Positions 46,065 through 56,516 of a stretch of DNA of 64,000 nucleotides are shown in pieces; within the stretch, counting starts at the first letter, position 1, and every line of letters starts with the position of its first letter. The notes under the pieces were generated by a model, which saw only the letters and a program-made list of their open reading frames with translations, did no database searches and was not told the DNA's origin. Position numbers and translations under genes: made by a program. The stretch is from NCBI RefSeq assembly GCF_004342885.1, contig NZ_SMAB01000004.1, positions 1 to 64,000 of the forward strand, read 5' to 3'. Source of the stretch: Tepidibacillus fermentans. GTDB lineage: Bacteria; Bacillota; Bacilli; Tepidibacillales; Tepidibacillaceae.

Positions 46065-46546
46065 AAACAATTTCCCCCCTTTTAAGATTGAAAAGCAAAA
46101 TGTGTGATTCCTTCATTCCTAGACCTCTTTAACTCCCTCCCCTTAACTTCCATTTTTAAAATTCTAAAAACTAGCAGAATCAGGTTTCATTTTTGAAACC
46201 AAAAAAAGGAACATTTTATGACAAATTTATTGTACTCCTCTGTCCTATAAAGCGTCAAAAAGGACAGGATGAAAAGAATAGGCATGAATCTAAGGAAATC
46301 ATGGATATATCGCTCTTTTTGTTGTTTTTTAAAAAATTTAGAAAATATCAATGATTAAATAAATATTTTTATTTCTATCTATCATTTTTAATAAATTTTA
46401 TTCTTTTTTAAAATGATTAAAAATAATTATATTATTTTAATTCTTCCTTTTTTTCTCTAATCCTTCTTAAAAAACAAAAAATTTAATTGATCAAGTTTAA
46501 CTTAATTTTATTGCTTTCATGAGTAAACCTTTTCTCTACAGTAAAA
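46065..46546. other. Very AT-rich gene-free region upstream of sdhC
   Basis: These 482 bases hold the sdh promoter and nothing coding that I can support. The part 46310-46530 is extremely AT-rich, with many A and T runs. In B. subtilis yslB lies between lysC and sdhC; no trace of it is visible here. Confidence 0.6.
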
Positions 46547-46548
46547 TG

Positions 46549-46577
46549 AAAATCCCTTCAAAGTTTGAAGGGATTTT
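46549..46577 (-). terminator. Rho-independent terminator of lysC
   Basis: AAAATCCCTTCAAA and TTTGAAGGGATTTT form a perfect 14-base stem with a one-base centre, so a few central pairs must open into the loop. It lies 13 bases after the lysC stop. T residues within the stem end supply the U tract. Confidence 0.75.
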
Positions 46578-46589
46578 GGGCTATTCAAG

Positions 46590-47801
46590 TTATTCCTTTC
46601 CTAGTTCAAAAGCGTCGTGTAAAGCTTGAACGGCTTCTTTTGCTTGTATCTTTGGCACTAGACAAGATACTTTAATCTCAGAAGTAGTAACCATATGAAT
46701 CGTGATTCCTGCATCACTTAGGATCTTGAACATTTTTGCAGCGACTCCAGGGTTAGAAATCATACCGGCTCCAACGATAGAAACCTTTGCCAAATGATGA
46801 TCATGACTGACTTTTGCTTGTTCTCCAAATTTTCGTTCTAATACTTTTAGGGTTGCATGAATATCTTGATCGGAGATAGAAAAAGAGACATTAATCCGAT
46901 CTTTTTCATAATCACTGGTCACAATCATATCGACGTTGATGCTTTCATTCGCCAAAGTCGTAAATAAATCAGCTAATGCATCGATTTTGTTCTCTAAATC
47001 GACTACTTGAATGCGTGTCACATCCATATCGTAAGCTACCCCTGTAACGACGTGAACATTCTCCATTGATTTCTCCTCCTTAATTTCAGTTCCGGGAGTA
47101 TCGACAAAACTGGAACGGACAACGAGTTTCACTCCATGATGTTTGGCATTTTCAACGGAACGCGGATGCAATACTACCGCTCCTAAATTTGCAAGTTCTA
47201 ACATTTCATCATAACTTACCTCATCTAATTTTTTTGCATTCTTCACAGCCCTGGGGTCAGTCGTATATACTCCCTCAACATCGGTATAAATTTCACAAAT
47301 ATCTGCATGAAGAGCAGCAGCTAAAGCGACAGCACTTGTGTCTGAGCCACCTCTTCCTAATGTTGTGATTTCTTGATTGGCAAAAACACCTTGGAATCCA
47401 GCAACAATCACAACTTGATCATGATCTAATTCTTTGAAAATTCGTTCCGTATTAATATTGGTAATTCGTGCTTTTCCATGAACATCTTCCGTTTCAATAC
47501 CTGCTTGCCAACCTGTAAGGGAGATCGCCCGATGTCCCATCTCTTGTAAGGTCATCGCTAATAAAGAGATAGATACCTGTTCCCCAGTCGTCAATAGCAT
47601 ATCCAATTCCCTAGAAGAAGGATTCGCCGAAATCTGATGGGCTAAGTCTAACAATTCATCTGTATGATCTCCCATTGCGGAAACAACCACAACACATTGA
47701 TGTCCTTGATCTTTTGTATTCGCGATGATTTTTGCTACTGCTTTGATTCGGTCAACATTTGCTACCGACGAGCCACCAAACTTTTTTACAATGATCCCCA
47801 T
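46590..47801 (-). CDS. lysC: Aspartokinase (lysine-responsive)
   Basis: A 403-residue aspartokinase: catalytic domain (about 1-245) starting with [15 protein letters not shown], the [12 protein letters not shown] and [16 protein letters not shown] motifs, and two C-terminal ACT domains (about 262-400) for feedback control. It phosphorylates aspartate for the lysine, threonine, methionine and diaminopimelate branch. ATG 47801 has GGAG 8 bases upstream; the GTG at 47810 overlaps it. A lysine riboswitch controls it. Confidence 0.95.
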   Translation of the reverse strand: MGIIVKKFGGSSVANVDRIKAVAKIIANTKDQGHQCVVVVSAMGDHTDELLDLAHQISANPSSRELDMLLTTGEQVSISLLAMTLQEMGHRAISLTGWQAGIETEDVHGKARITNINTERIFKELDHDQVVIVAGFQGVFANQEITTLGRGGSDTSAVALAAALHADICEIYTDVEGVYTTDPRAVKNAKKLDEVSYDEMLELANLGAVVLHPRSVENAKHHGVKLVVRSSFVDTPGTEIKEEKSMENVHVVTGVAYDMDVTRIQVVDLENKIDALADLFTTLANESINVDMIVTSDYEKDRINVSFSISDQDIHATLKVLERKFGEQAKVSHDHHLAKVSIVGAGMISNPGVAAKMFKILSDAGITIHMVTTSEIKVSCLVPKIQAKEAVQALHDAFELGKE

Positions 47802-47851
47802 ATTACTCACTCCAATACACTAGCCATTTGTAAGATAAAGAATGATTCCTA

Positions 47852-48130
47852 CGATAAATAAAAACAACAGGTAGACTTTACCTGTTGCCGTTGACAACAA
47901 AAAGTCCTTCACCTCCCAAGATCAAGATAGTTCTCCACAGTTAAATTGGGATGTTTAACTGTGACAGTCTTACACCTATTCGATGTAAGCCCAGCTATAC
48001 TTATGCGGGATTCATAAGTATGCTTCGGCAAAATCCCCTTTTATCTACGTTCATCATTTTCCCGACATTCCCGTAGACGACTCATGAATTTTGCAACCCC
48101 TACCTCACAATGGAAAGTGAGGCATCTTAA
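47852..48130 (-). promoter_or_regulatory. Lysine riboswitch (L box) of lysC with terminator
   Basis: Read on the - strand, the leader contains GTGAGGTAGGGGTTGC, ATGAGTCGT, AAGGGG...TTGCCGAAGC, GCTGGGCTTAC, AGACTGTCA and GAGAACTATCT in the order of the B. subtilis lysC L box. Its long arms pair (ACTTATG with CATAAGT; ACAGTTAAA with TTTAACTGT). The expression platform is the terminator CAACAGGTA-aagtc-TACCTGTTG plus TTTTTATTT at about 47855-47890. Lysine binding should end transcription. A TATAAT on the - strand at about 48140-48145 is a likely -10. Confidence 0.9.
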
Positions 48131-48189
48131 TAATTTTTTGTATTATAACATAGATTAAGTCTTTTTTGAGTTCCTTTTTCGAGAATTTT

Positions 48190-49980
48190 CTAATCTTTTT
48201 TTTCCTCAGAGCGTAGAGCGGTTAAAATCTGTTGTGCTAATTTATCCCCTATGCCAATTTTTCGAAACTCTTCCACCGTTGCTTCCCGCATATTTTTGAT
48301 CGAGCCAAAATGCTTTAACAATAATTTTTTTCTTTTCTCTCCGACACCAGGTATCTCATCTAATTGAGAATACAACATACTTTTACTTCGGGCCTGACGA
48401 TGAAAGGAAATCGCAAAACGGTGTACCTCATCTTGGATTCGTTGCAAAAGATAAAATTCTTGGCTATTCCTCTCCATCAGAATTGGTTCTAACGGATCGC
48501 CATAAAGTAACAATGCTGTTCGATGCTTTTCATCTTTCTTTAAGCCAGCTACTGGAATCGATAAACCCAATTCATTTTCAAGCACATCTATGGCTGCAAT
48601 GATTTGCTGTTTGCCACCATCGACAATAATTAAATCAGGAAGGTTTAATCCTTCTTTCAATATTCTAGTATATCTTCGACGAATGACCTCCTGCATGGTA
48701 TGAAAATCGTCTGGCCCTTTTACATCCTTTACTTTATATTTACGGTAGCTTGATTTGTCAGGATAACCATCGATAAATACCACCATGGCAGAAACAGGAT
48801 CGGTGCCTTGAATATTGGAGTTATCAAAAGCTTCAATTCGATGCGGGGTATGAATGCCTAGTAACTCTCCTAACCGTTGAACAGCTTGAATTGTTTTTGC
48901 CTCATTTCTTGCTTCTAGATTGAATTTTTCCTCTAGTGCTGCCTTGGCATTTTCCATTGCCATTTCAACCAATTTTCTTTTTTGACCTCTTTTTGGTTGA
49001 TGAATTTTGATTTGTAGCCATTCTTCTAATAGTGCATAATCCAATTCAATATCTTCTGAAAGTAAGATTTCTTTTGGAAGAACAGGATTTTCAAAATAAA
49101 ATTGAGTAATAAAGGACATAAAGTCTTCTTCTTTTGTTCCGTAATAGGGAAACATTGAGACTTCTCGTTCAATTAGATTTCCCTGTCTCATATAAAAGAC
49201 TTGAACACACATCCATCCTTTATCAGTATACATCCCAAAAATATCGCGATCCATCCGATCGTTTAAAGTGATCACTTGTTTTGACATAATATTTTCGATA
49301 TCTTTTAATTGGTCGCGATATTCTTTTGCCCGTTCAAACTCTAGATTTTCTGCTGCTTGTTCCATTTTTCGTATTAATTCATCAGCAATCTCTTTATAAT
49401 CTCCTTGTAAAAAACGTGAAATCTTTTTCGTGATCTCTTCATAAATTTCTTGATTAACCTCGTATTCACAAGGCGCTAGGCATTGATCTAGATGATAGTA
49501 AAGGCATACACGGTCTTTTAAATTTTTACATTTACGTAAGGGATAGATTTTATCTAATAATTTCTTAACTTGTTGAGCTGATCCCGCATTGGGATAAGGT
49601 CCAAAGTACTTCGCTTTGTCTTTTTTAACTTTTCTTGTTACTTCAAGCCGGGGGTGTTCATCTGCAGTTAATTTGATATACGGGTAAGTTTTGTCATCTT
49701 TTAGCATAATATTATAATGAGGACGATATTTTTTGATTAAATTGTTCTCTAAGATGAGTGCTTCGACATTCGAATCGGTAATAATATATTCAAAGTCTAC
49801 AATTTCACTAACTAATTTTTGTGTTTTCGCATCATGACTTCCTGTAAAATAGGAACGAACACGGTTTTTAAGAACTTTTGCTTTGCCAACATAAATGACT
49901 TGCCCATCCTTATTTTTCATCAGATAACAGCCTGGTTTATCAGGGAGTAGTGCAAGTTTCTCCTTAATGTTCAGATTCAT
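48190..49980 (-). CDS. uvrC: Excinuclease ABC subunit C
   Basis: A 596-residue nucleotide-excision nuclease. The N-terminal GIY-YIG domain ([24 protein letters not shown], about residues 16-45), the Cys cluster region C-x-D-V-C-L-Y-Y-H with CLAPC (about 155-175), the UVR motif (about 203-238), the RNase-H-like C-terminal endonuclease ([25 protein letters not shown]) and the helix-hairpin-helix tail are all present. It cuts on both sides of a UvrB-bound lesion. AGGAGGTGA precedes the ATG. Confidence 0.96.
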   Translation of the reverse strand: MNLNIKEKLALLPDKPGCYLMKNKDGQVIYVGKAKVLKNRVRSYFTGSHDAKTQKLVSEIVDFEYIITDSNVEALILENNLIKKYRPHYNIMLKDDKTYPYIKLTADEHPRLEVTRKVKKDKAKYFGPYPNAGSAQQVKKLLDKIYPLRKCKNLKDRVCLYYHLDQCLAPCEYEVNQEIYEEITKKISRFLQGDYKEIADELIRKMEQAAENLEFERAKEYRDQLKDIENIMSKQVITLNDRMDRDIFGMYTDKGWMCVQVFYMRQGNLIEREVSMFPYYGTKEEDFMSFITQFYFENPVLPKEILLSEDIELDYALLEEWLQIKIHQPKRGQKRKLVEMAMENAKAALEEKFNLEARNEAKTIQAVQRLGELLGIHTPHRIEAFDNSNIQGTDPVSAMVVFIDGYPDKSSYRKYKVKDVKGPDDFHTMQEVIRRRYTRILKEGLNLPDLIIVDGGKQQIIAAIDVLENELGLSIPVAGLKKDEKHRTALLLYGDPLEPILMERNSQEFYLLQRIQDEVHRFAISFHRQARSKSMLYSQLDEIPGVGEKRKKLLLKHFGSIKNMREATVEEFRKIGIGDKLAQQILTALRSEEKKD

Positions 49981-50032
49981 TTGATCACCTCCTAGGGAAA
50001 TAAATTTGACTTTGCTGTAATGTTAGGAAAAG

Positions 50033-50256
50033 ATTTGTATATTCCAATGCGCTCCGTTGTCCGTGTATTTCTTTTGAATGAAAGGGATAAGCAATCAATG
50101 GCTTGTATGATTCTGTAAGCTGCGACATAGCACGACTTGCAACGTTAGTTGCATAGCGTAACTTGTATCCTATGGATGCTTTAGCGAGCATGCTTTCCCA
50201 CTTACCTTATTTACGGAAAGCCGTAAGGTTAAGAGCAGCGTTAGAACATACAAGCC
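50033..50256. repeat. Composite A/B palindromic repeat between uvrC and trxA
   Basis: The A part (from TTTGTATATTCCAATGCGCTCCGTTGTCCGT) is cut off after the first core half. The B part, 50100-50256, is complete, with ends GGCTTGTATGATTCTG and TTAGAACATACAAGCC, GCGACATAGCACGACTTGC, the TGCAACGTTAGTTGCA hairpin and GGAAAGCCGTAAGG. It is the best-kept B unit in the window. Confidence 0.85.
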
Positions 50257-50291
50257 ATTTCATGTTTTGTAAGGGAGTTTCTTATCTTTTT

Positions 50292-50322
50292 AAAAAACCC
50301 CCTAGTAAATAGGGGGTTTTTG
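50292..50322. terminator. Terminator of trxA
   Basis: AAAAACCCCCTA-gtaaa-TAGGGGGTTTTT is a perfect stem with A and T flanks, working on either strand. It lies 30 bases after the trxA stop. Confidence 0.88.
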
Positions 50323-50351
50323 ATTAAGTATCCTATATTGATTCAATCAAA

Positions 50352-50669
50352 TTATAGATGCTTGCTTAAAGTTGCCATTAATTGAGCTTTTGGTTGATAA
50401 CCAACGATTTTCTCTACTGGTTTTCCATTTTGGAAAAGCAATAAAGTTGGGATTCCCATAATTCCATATTTTGCAGCGGAAGCTGGATTATCATCAACAT
50501 TTAACTTTGCAATCGTTAATTTATCTCCGATTTCCTGATCGATTTCCTCAAGTACAGGCGCAATCATTTTGCAAGGTCCACACCAAGGTGCCCAGAAGTC
50601 AACAAGAACTGTACCTGTGCTTTCTACTTCAGTAGCAAAAGATTGATCAGTAACATGAACAATTGCCAT
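50352..50669 (-). CDS. trxA: Thioredoxin
   Basis: A 105-residue thioredoxin with the WCGPC active site at residues 29-33 and the cis-Pro in MGIPTLLLF. It reduces cytosolic disulfides and serves Tpx and ribonucleotide reductase. ATG 50669 has AAAAGGAGGA about 9 bases upstream; the longer frame to 50798 has no homology. In B. subtilis etfBA lie upstream of trxA; here the neighbours are spoVAF-like and MFS genes. Confidence 0.96.
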   Translation of the reverse strand: MAIVHVTDQSFATEVESTGTVLVDFWAPWCGPCKMIAPVLEEIDQEIGDKLTIAKLNVDDNPASAAKYGIMGIPTLLLFQNGKPVEKIVGYQPKAQLMATLSKHL

Positions 50670-50807
50670 TTTGAAAAGTCCTCCTTTTATAATAAAAATC
50701 TCGCAACAGATAAAAGTATAGCAAAGAATGAAGTTTCTTTGCAACCAAATTCGGTACTTCGTAACAAACAACTTAACACAGTTTGGTGAGAATAACAATT
50801 GAAAATT

Positions 50808-52280
50808 TTATTCCCCTGGACTTCGATCTAGATCCTTTGGAGATAGGATTCTCGGGCGTTTATTTTTATAAGGTATCGGTGATCGAACAATAACATCTAA
50901 CAAAGCCTTCCCGTTAAACGGAATAAGTGGCCAAAGATAGGGTGTATCAAGAGACTTTGAGAACCCTAAAAGCAAAAACCAAAGAATAAGTCCAATTAGA
51001 AGTCCTATTACCCCAAATAGTTCAACAAGAATAATCAAGATGATCCGTACGATTCGATTCGCAAGACTTAGTTCATAGCTTGGCGTCGCAAATGTTCCAA
51101 TTCCGGCTATTGATAAGTATAAAATCACTTCCTTTGTAAATAAACCAACATCAATTGCCATTTGACCAATCACGATCGCTGCAATTAATCCCATTGCTGT
51201 CGCTAAAGAGGAAGGAGTATGGATTGCTGCCATTCGCAAAATATCCAATCCAAGCTCAGCAAACATAAATTGCCAAAACAAGTGAATTTCACCTGGTTTT
51301 TTCGGTTCGAGAAAATGTAAAGAGTCTGGAAGTATGGAAGGATCCTTAACAGCCGCATACCATAAAGGTAACAAAATGACAGACATTATTAATGCAATAA
51401 AACGTACCCAACGTAAATAAGCACCAATTACCGGTTTTTGCCGATATTCTTCTGCATGTTGGACATGGTGAAATAACGTAGTTGGCGTAATCATCACACT
51501 AGGCGACGTATCCACATAAATCAGAACATGTCCCTCGAGTAGATGTACAGCCGCTACATCTGGTCTCTCCGTATAGCGAACCATCGGATAAGGGTTCCAA
51601 TGATTTGGAAAAAGATACTCCTCTAATGTTTTTTCTGCCATGGGTAACCCATCAATTTCCATCTTATTGATTTTTTCTTTAATCAATTCTACCAAGTTAG
51701 GATTGGCTACATCTTCAAGATAAGCTAAAACAATATCTGTTTTTGAACGTTCCCCTACCTGCAAATATTCCATCCGTAAAGAAGGATCTCGTAAACGTCT
51801 TCGGGTGAGAGCGGTATTAAAAATTAAGGTTTCGACAAAACCATCACGGGATCCACGCACCACCCGTTCAATATCTGGTTCCTGTGGCCCCCTTGCAGGA
51901 TAAGTTCTTGCGTCAATAAGAATCGCTTTGTCTTCTCCCTCGATGAATAAAGCCAATGGCCCAGCAAGGATTTGTGAAACAATCTTTTTAAAATCATCAG
52001 CTTCTTCAACTTCCAAATAGCCAATATGGGTTTGTAACAACCGTTTTAATGTATCAGGGGTTAAATCTTTCGGTTCTAACTTTCCTAAATATCTCATAAT
52101 TTGGTTCATAATATCATCTTTCGCAAAGCCATCAATAAAATAAAGGGCAAATTCCTTTCCTCCATAATGGAGTTTGCGGTAGATCACATCAAAACTCTTA
52201 TTGATACCCAAAAATTGGTTCATGAAATTTATGTTCTCTTGGAGATTTGAACTTAATTTTCTTTCTTTGATTTGGCCCAT
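50808..52280 (-). CDS. spoVAF: SpoVAF/GerA-family spore membrane protein
   Basis: A 490-residue GerA-type protein: a soluble N-terminal domain (about 1-290; FIDGFAKDDIMNQIMRYL, RVVRGSRDGFVETLIFNTALTRRRLRD) and about five to six membrane helices (about 300-460) with the conserved PTTLFHHVQHAEEYRQ segment before them. The close match is to SpoVAF, which forms a channel with SpoVAEa and speeds germination after early receptor signalling. In B. subtilis it lies in the spoVA operon; here it stands alone between trxA and an MFS gene. GAAAGGTGTG lies about 12 bases before the ATG. Confidence 0.85.
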   Translation of the reverse strand: MGQIKERKLSSNLQENINFMNQFLGINKSFDVIYRKLHYGGKEFALYFIDGFAKDDIMNQIMRYLGKLEPKDLTPDTLKRLLQTHIGYLEVEEADDFKKIVSQILAGPLALFIEGEDKAILIDARTYPARGPQEPDIERVVRGSRDGFVETLIFNTALTRRRLRDPSLRMEYLQVGERSKTDIVLAYLEDVANPNLVELIKEKINKMEIDGLPMAEKTLEEYLFPNHWNPYPMVRYTERPDVAAVHLLEGHVLIYVDTSPSVMITPTTLFHHVQHAEEYRQKPVIGAYLRWVRFIALIMSVILLPLWYAAVKDPSILPDSLHFLEPKKPGEIHLFWQFMFAELGLDILRMAAIHTPSSLATAMGLIAAIVIGQMAIDVGLFTKEVILYLSIAGIGTFATPSYELSLANRIVRIILIILVELFGVIGLLIGLILWFLLLGFSKSLDTPYLWPLIPFNGKALLDVIVRSPIPYKNKRPRILSPKDLDRSPGE

Positions 52281-52299
52281 TGTGAATCTTTCACACCTT

Positions 52300-53535
52300 T
52301 CAGCTAGAAGCTAATACTTTTCTAAACGATAGCCACGTAACAACTTGTAACGTACCAGAGATTAAAAGAATGTAGCGAAGATGGTGAAGTCCAACCCATT
52401 TGATAAAAACGATAAACACTAGAAGTATCATCATTCTACCAAGGTTTGAGCCAATTTCCCTCAAAACAATATACTCAGATCTTAAACTCACCGTTTCTTC
52501 ATTTTTACCGATGAAGTCAAAAACGACAGAAGTTAAAGGGATGAAATAAAGTGGTGCAAACAAACTGGTTCCAATTCCATAAATCAATAATGTGGTATAG
52601 GATGTCTTTAAAAACATAGGGATCACAACCACTGCCATCATCAATGAACCGATCATCATCGACCGATTTCGCGACACTTTTTTCATCCATTTTCCGGCTA
52701 GAAAATAACTGACAAGTGCGACAAGTGAAATCAACATCGAATAGGTACCTAAAGAAAACTCATTATTCGTTGAAATATAAACCAATAATCCTGTAAGGAA
52801 AGTAATCACCCCTTCTCTTCCACCTTGAGCCATCATTCCCAGGGAAATATTACGCCAAGGTGTTTGGGTGATACTTTGTTTTAATACTTTGGTTAAACGA
52901 TACCTTCCCTTTAAAGGACGCTTATAAAAGAGAAAACTAACCATAACGGCAAGCAAAAATACAAATAAGGAGATAAAAAATATGAGTCGGTAGCCAGTAA
53001 AACCCGGTTTATGCGAAATAAACCATCCTGATAAAAATGGTGCTACAATCCCCCCAGCAGAAGTAAATAAACCATTCCACCCATTAAAAATATCCCGATT
53101 TTTCGATGTTGTAATCTCAAAGTATAAATGATTGAAGGAAAACCAATAAAATCCCTGACCAATTCCAAGCAAAGATCCTAATAAAACCGAATGTTCGGCA
53201 GAGCGAGAGCCAAGAACAAGGACAACAAGGTAAAAAATTGTCAATATCACTACGCCGATTCGAAGTAAAATTACACGATCTAAATTCTTGGACAATTTCC
53301 CCGCAAGAACAAAAATGATTAATGTTGTTAAATATTGCGAAAAATTGAACCACCCAATCAGGATATAATTTTTCTCTAATTTCCACAAATATACATTTAC
53401 AAATGTATTTGATAATGCGATGGCAATCGTATATAAAGTACTCACTAGTAAAAGTAGACGAGCATCTTTATTTAATATTTTGGGGTGATTGATTTTCATT
53501 TTATGACTTAATTTATGATGAATTTTTTGTTCCAC
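52300..53535 (-). CDS. MFS transporter
   Basis: A 411-residue major facilitator permease with twelve predicted helices (first near residues 27-50), a loop-2/3 motif resembling GKLSKNLDRVILLRIG, and a central cytoplasmic loop near residue 200. The start is taken as GTG 53535, which has GGAG 8 bases upstream; the longer frame to 53616 has no ribosome binding site. It lies 19 bases downstream... of nothing coupled: spoVAF follows after 19 bases, so the two may be co-transcribed. The substrate is unknown. Confidence 0.82.
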   Translation of the reverse strand: MEQKIHHKLSHKMKINHPKILNKDARLLLLVSTLYTIAIALSNTFVNVYLWKLEKNYILIGWFNFSQYLTTLIIFVLAGKLSKNLDRVILLRIGVVILTIFYLVVLVLGSRSAEHSVLLGSLLGIGQGFYWFSFNHLYFEITTSKNRDIFNGWNGLFTSAGGIVAPFLSGWFISHKPGFTGYRLIFFISLFVFLLAVMVSFLFYKRPLKGRYRLTKVLKQSITQTPWRNISLGMMAQGGREGVITFLTGLLVYISTNNEFSLGTYSMLISLVALVSYFLAGKWMKKVSRNRSMMIGSLMMAVVVIPMFLKTSYTTLLIYGIGTSLFAPLYFIPLTSVVFDFIGKNEETVSLRSEYIVLREIGSNLGRMMILLVFIVFIKWVGLHHLRYILLISGTLQVVTWLSFRKVLASS

Positions 53536-53595
53536 CAATATCACTCCAAAAAAAGTGTCTTTTTCATCATTCCCCAATTTCAATGAAAAATGAAT

Positions 53596-53630
53596 AAAAA
53601 AAGGTTGGTTTTTCAACCAGCCTATTTTTT
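53596..53630 (-). terminator. Rho-independent terminator of mutS2
   Basis: On the - strand GGCTGGTTGAAAAACCAACC is followed by seven T. It lies just after the mutS2 stop codon. Confidence 0.8.
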
Positions 53631-53638
53631 AACCTTCA

Positions 53639-55990
53639 TTATGCTTTTAATTCAACAACAGTTACGCCATTACCACCTTCACCATATTGTCCCATCCGAA
53701 TGGATTTCGTTAATTTATGTCGTTTCAAAAAATCCTGAACCCCGATTCGTAGGGCTCCTGTTCCCTTCCCATGGATGATGGATACTTGTTTATATCCAGC
53801 CATCAACGCATCAGCTAAATAACGATCAATATCAATCAATGCTTCATCTACCGTCTTCCCTCGAAGATCTAATTCTGGTTTTACAAAGTCTTTTGTTCGT
53901 TTTACTCCTGTCATCATCATCTTAGGTGTTGAATTTTTCTGCTCTTCAACTAATTCTAAATCCTGTTTGTTAACCTTGGTTTTGATAATTCCAATTTGAA
54001 CAATATATTCGTCCTTACTAACTTGTTCAACGATCAACCCTTTTTGACCTAAACTTGAAACCTTTACTTCATCGCCGACTTTAATCTTCTGGTTTCGCTT
54101 TTTAGAAACAAGTTGTGGTTTTTCTAATTCAGGTGCAGACTCATTTAACCGCCTTTTCATCTCAATAAATTCATGTTCTTTTACATCTGCTCGTCTTTCC
54201 TGAGCCAATTTTCTTAATTCACGAATAATCCCATCTGCTTCTTGGGTTGCTTTCCGAATAATTTGGACAGCTTCTTTCTTAGCTTCTTCAAGGATTCGAT
54301 ATCTGGTTGCTTCTAAAGAATCCAGTTTCTCTTCTACTTCTTTTTTCATCTCTTCCGTTTGCTTCCTTAAACGTTCTGCTTCTTCCCGTTCTTTTTCTGC
54401 TTTTCTTTGGTTCCATTCTAGGGAATGAATCATCGATTCCACGTGTAAATCTTCTTCACTCACTTGATTCTTAGCAAATTGAATCATATCCTCAGGAAGC
54501 CCTAACCTCTTTGCAATCGCAAAAGCATTACTTCGACCAGGAACACCAATTAATAATCGGTAGGTTGGCCTTAATGTTTCCACATCAAATTCAACGCTCG
54601 CGTTTATCACACCTGGGTTGTTATAGGCATATGCTTTTAGTTCACTGTAATGAGTCGTAGCAACGACCTTTGCATGAAGTGAACGTATTTTTTCTAAGAT
54701 TGCGATCGCTAATGCCGCCCCTTCGGTTGGGTCAGTACCTGCTCCCAATTCATCTAATAAAACTAAACTATTCGAATCCATTTTCTTTAAGATCTGAATA
54801 ATATTTTTTAAATGACTGGAAAATGTACTTAGACTTTGTTCGATACTTTGTTCATCACCAATATCTGCAAAGATTGATGAAAAAACAGCAACTTCACTAT
54901 CTTCTTCTGCAGGAATATACAAACCAGACATCGACATTAAAGTTAGTAAACCAATCGTTTTTAAGGTAACGGTTTTTCCCCCTGTATTTGGCCCAGTAAT
55001 GATTAAGGAGTGAAACTCTTTTCCTAAATGAACATCGATGGGAACGACCTCATCCATCTTAATTAATGGATGTCGTGCCTTTTTTAGATTTATAAATCCT
55101 TGTTGATTTAGTTTTGGTTGAGTCGCTTTCATCTCTCGTGCAAGATCGGCTTTTGCTTGGATAAAATCCAATACTCCCAAGTGTTCCATCATCTCTTCAA
55201 GGTGATTTGCATCAAGACGGATTAATTCTGTCAATTGTTTTAGGATTTTTTCAATTTCCTTTTCTTCTTTTAATTGAGACTCTCGAAGTCGGTTGTTCAT
55301 TTGAACAACAGATTCAGGTTCAATAAATAAAGTAGCTCCTGATGCAGACTGGTCATGAACGATACCACCAAAAACCGCCCTATATTCTTGTTTTACAGGG
55401 ATAACATATCGTTGATTCCGAATCGTAATAATCGGATCTTGTAACATTTTTTGATACGCAGGGTTTCGTAAGATAAATTCTAATTTTTCTTTCACCCTCG
55501 TTTCAATCGTGCGAATTTGCTGGCGGATCGTCTTTAATTCATGACTAGCAGAATCCATGATCTCATTATATTCATTGATACTTTCATTTATTTTCCCTTC
55601 GATTTCCATAAAATTCCCTATAAGTTCAGCATGGGATTGTAAGATTGGTAATGGAAATTCTTCATTTAATTGCAGAATCAACTTCTTTATTTTCCTTCCT
55701 GCCATTAATGTGGTAGATATTTGTCGCAATTGTTCTGCGCTAAGCATTCCACCAATTCTTGCTCGCTTAATCGACCCACGAATATCATGAACACCATGAA
55801 AAGGGATTCCGCCTTTTAAGCGAATCAGATTAAAGCCTTCATAGGTTTCTTGTTGACGGTAAACAGCTTCTTCGAAATGATAAGTAGGTAATAAAGATGC
55901 TGCTAATTCCTTGCCCATTTCAGTAGCCGCTTTTGCAATTAACCTCTCAATAATTTTATGAAATTCTAAAATCGTGAATCCGCGATCCAC
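53639..55990 (-). CDS. mutS2: Endonuclease MutS2 (ribosome-collision / recombination factor)
   Basis: A 783-residue MutS2: MutS-like core and ATPase with Walker A TGPNTGGKTVTLK (near residue 334) and Walker B LVLLDELGAGTDP, a long coiled coil (about 510-620), a KOW-like region, and a C-terminal Smr nuclease domain with LDLRGKTVDEAL and HGKGTGALRIGV. In Bacillus MutS2 splits collided ribosomes; in other species it limits recombination. The start is GTG 55990 with GGAGG 7 bases upstream. polX, which lies between cvpA and mutS2 in B. subtilis, is absent here. Confidence 0.95.
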   Translation of the reverse strand: MDRGFTILEFHKIIERLIAKAATEMGKELAASLLPTYHFEEAVYRQQETYEGFNLIRLKGGIPFHGVHDIRGSIKRARIGGMLSAEQLRQISTTLMAGRKIKKLILQLNEEFPLPILQSHAELIGNFMEIEGKINESINEYNEIMDSASHELKTIRQQIRTIETRVKEKLEFILRNPAYQKMLQDPIITIRNQRYVIPVKQEYRAVFGGIVHDQSASGATLFIEPESVVQMNNRLRESQLKEEKEIEKILKQLTELIRLDANHLEEMMEHLGVLDFIQAKADLAREMKATQPKLNQQGFINLKKARHPLIKMDEVVPIDVHLGKEFHSLIITGPNTGGKTVTLKTIGLLTLMSMSGLYIPAEEDSEVAVFSSIFADIGDEQSIEQSLSTFSSHLKNIIQILKKMDSNSLVLLDELGAGTDPTEGAALAIAILEKIRSLHAKVVATTHYSELKAYAYNNPGVINASVEFDVETLRPTYRLLIGVPGRSNAFAIAKRLGLPEDMIQFAKNQVSEEDLHVESMIHSLEWNQRKAEKEREEAERLRKQTEEMKKEVEEKLDSLEATRYRILEEAKKEAVQIIRKATQEADGIIRELRKLAQERRADVKEHEFIEMKRRLNESAPELEKPQLVSKKRNQKIKVGDEVKVSSLGQKGLIVEQVSKDEYIVQIGIIKTKVNKQDLELVEEQKNSTPKMMMTGVKRTKDFVKPELDLRGKTVDEALIDIDRYLADALMAGYKQVSIIHGKGTGALRIGVQDFLKRHKLTKSIRMGQYGEGGNGVTVVELKA

Positions 55991-56162
55991 ATGAAGTCCT
56001 CCTTATTCAAGAACATACTTTTTATATTATAGCATTCTAAGATAAAAATAACTTCTTAACTTTTTTTAATGAAAAATGTTTATCTGATAAATAAAAGCAA
56101 CACAATAGGGAAAAGATATGAATATCCTTGATTTCATTTATTAAAAGGGAGGATAAAAGATA

Positions 56163-56516
56163 ATGACAATTATTAGACATATTGTTCGTTTTATCGTTGC
56201 AGCCTTAGTTTTATTATTTGTAGGAGCTATCGTTCCAAACTTTGTGATCAATGGTTTTTGGAACGCATTTTTAGCAGCACTCGTCATTGCAGTGCTTGGA
56301 TGGATTATTGAGGCCATTTTCGGAGAGAATGTTTCCCCATTTAGTCGTGGCATTGTCGGCTTTCTTACAAGCGCCTTAGTCATCTATCTAACCCAATTTT
56401 TTATCCCAGGTGTAAGAGTCACCGTTGTAGGTGCTTTAATTGCAGCTTTAGTGATTGGAATTATCGACCTATTCGTTCCAATAAAAAGAAAATTTACTGG
56501 TGAGGAAAGATCATAA
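56163..56516 (+). CDS. YvlD-like small membrane protein (phage holin family 4 type)
   Basis: A 117-residue protein with four hydrophobic helices (about 5-25, 31-52, 60-82, 84-105) and a charged tail, fitting the YvlD / PF04020 membrane family. GGGAGG lies 10 bases before the ATG. Members are common in Bacillus membrane-stress loci but their function is unsettled; nothing here suggests a prophage. It starts the + strand pair with the DUF1657 gene. Confidence 0.75.
   Translation: MTIIRHIVRFIVAALVLLFVGAIVPNFVINGFWNAFLAALVIAVLGWIIEAIFGENVSPFSRGIVGFLTSALVIYLTQFFIPGVRVTVVGALIAALVIGIIDLFVPIKRKFTGEERS

Noticed and set aside
56163-56516. Phage holin, hence a prophage remnant
   Set aside because: The match is to the chromosomal YvlD-type family that shares the holin name; there are no other phage genes nearby.
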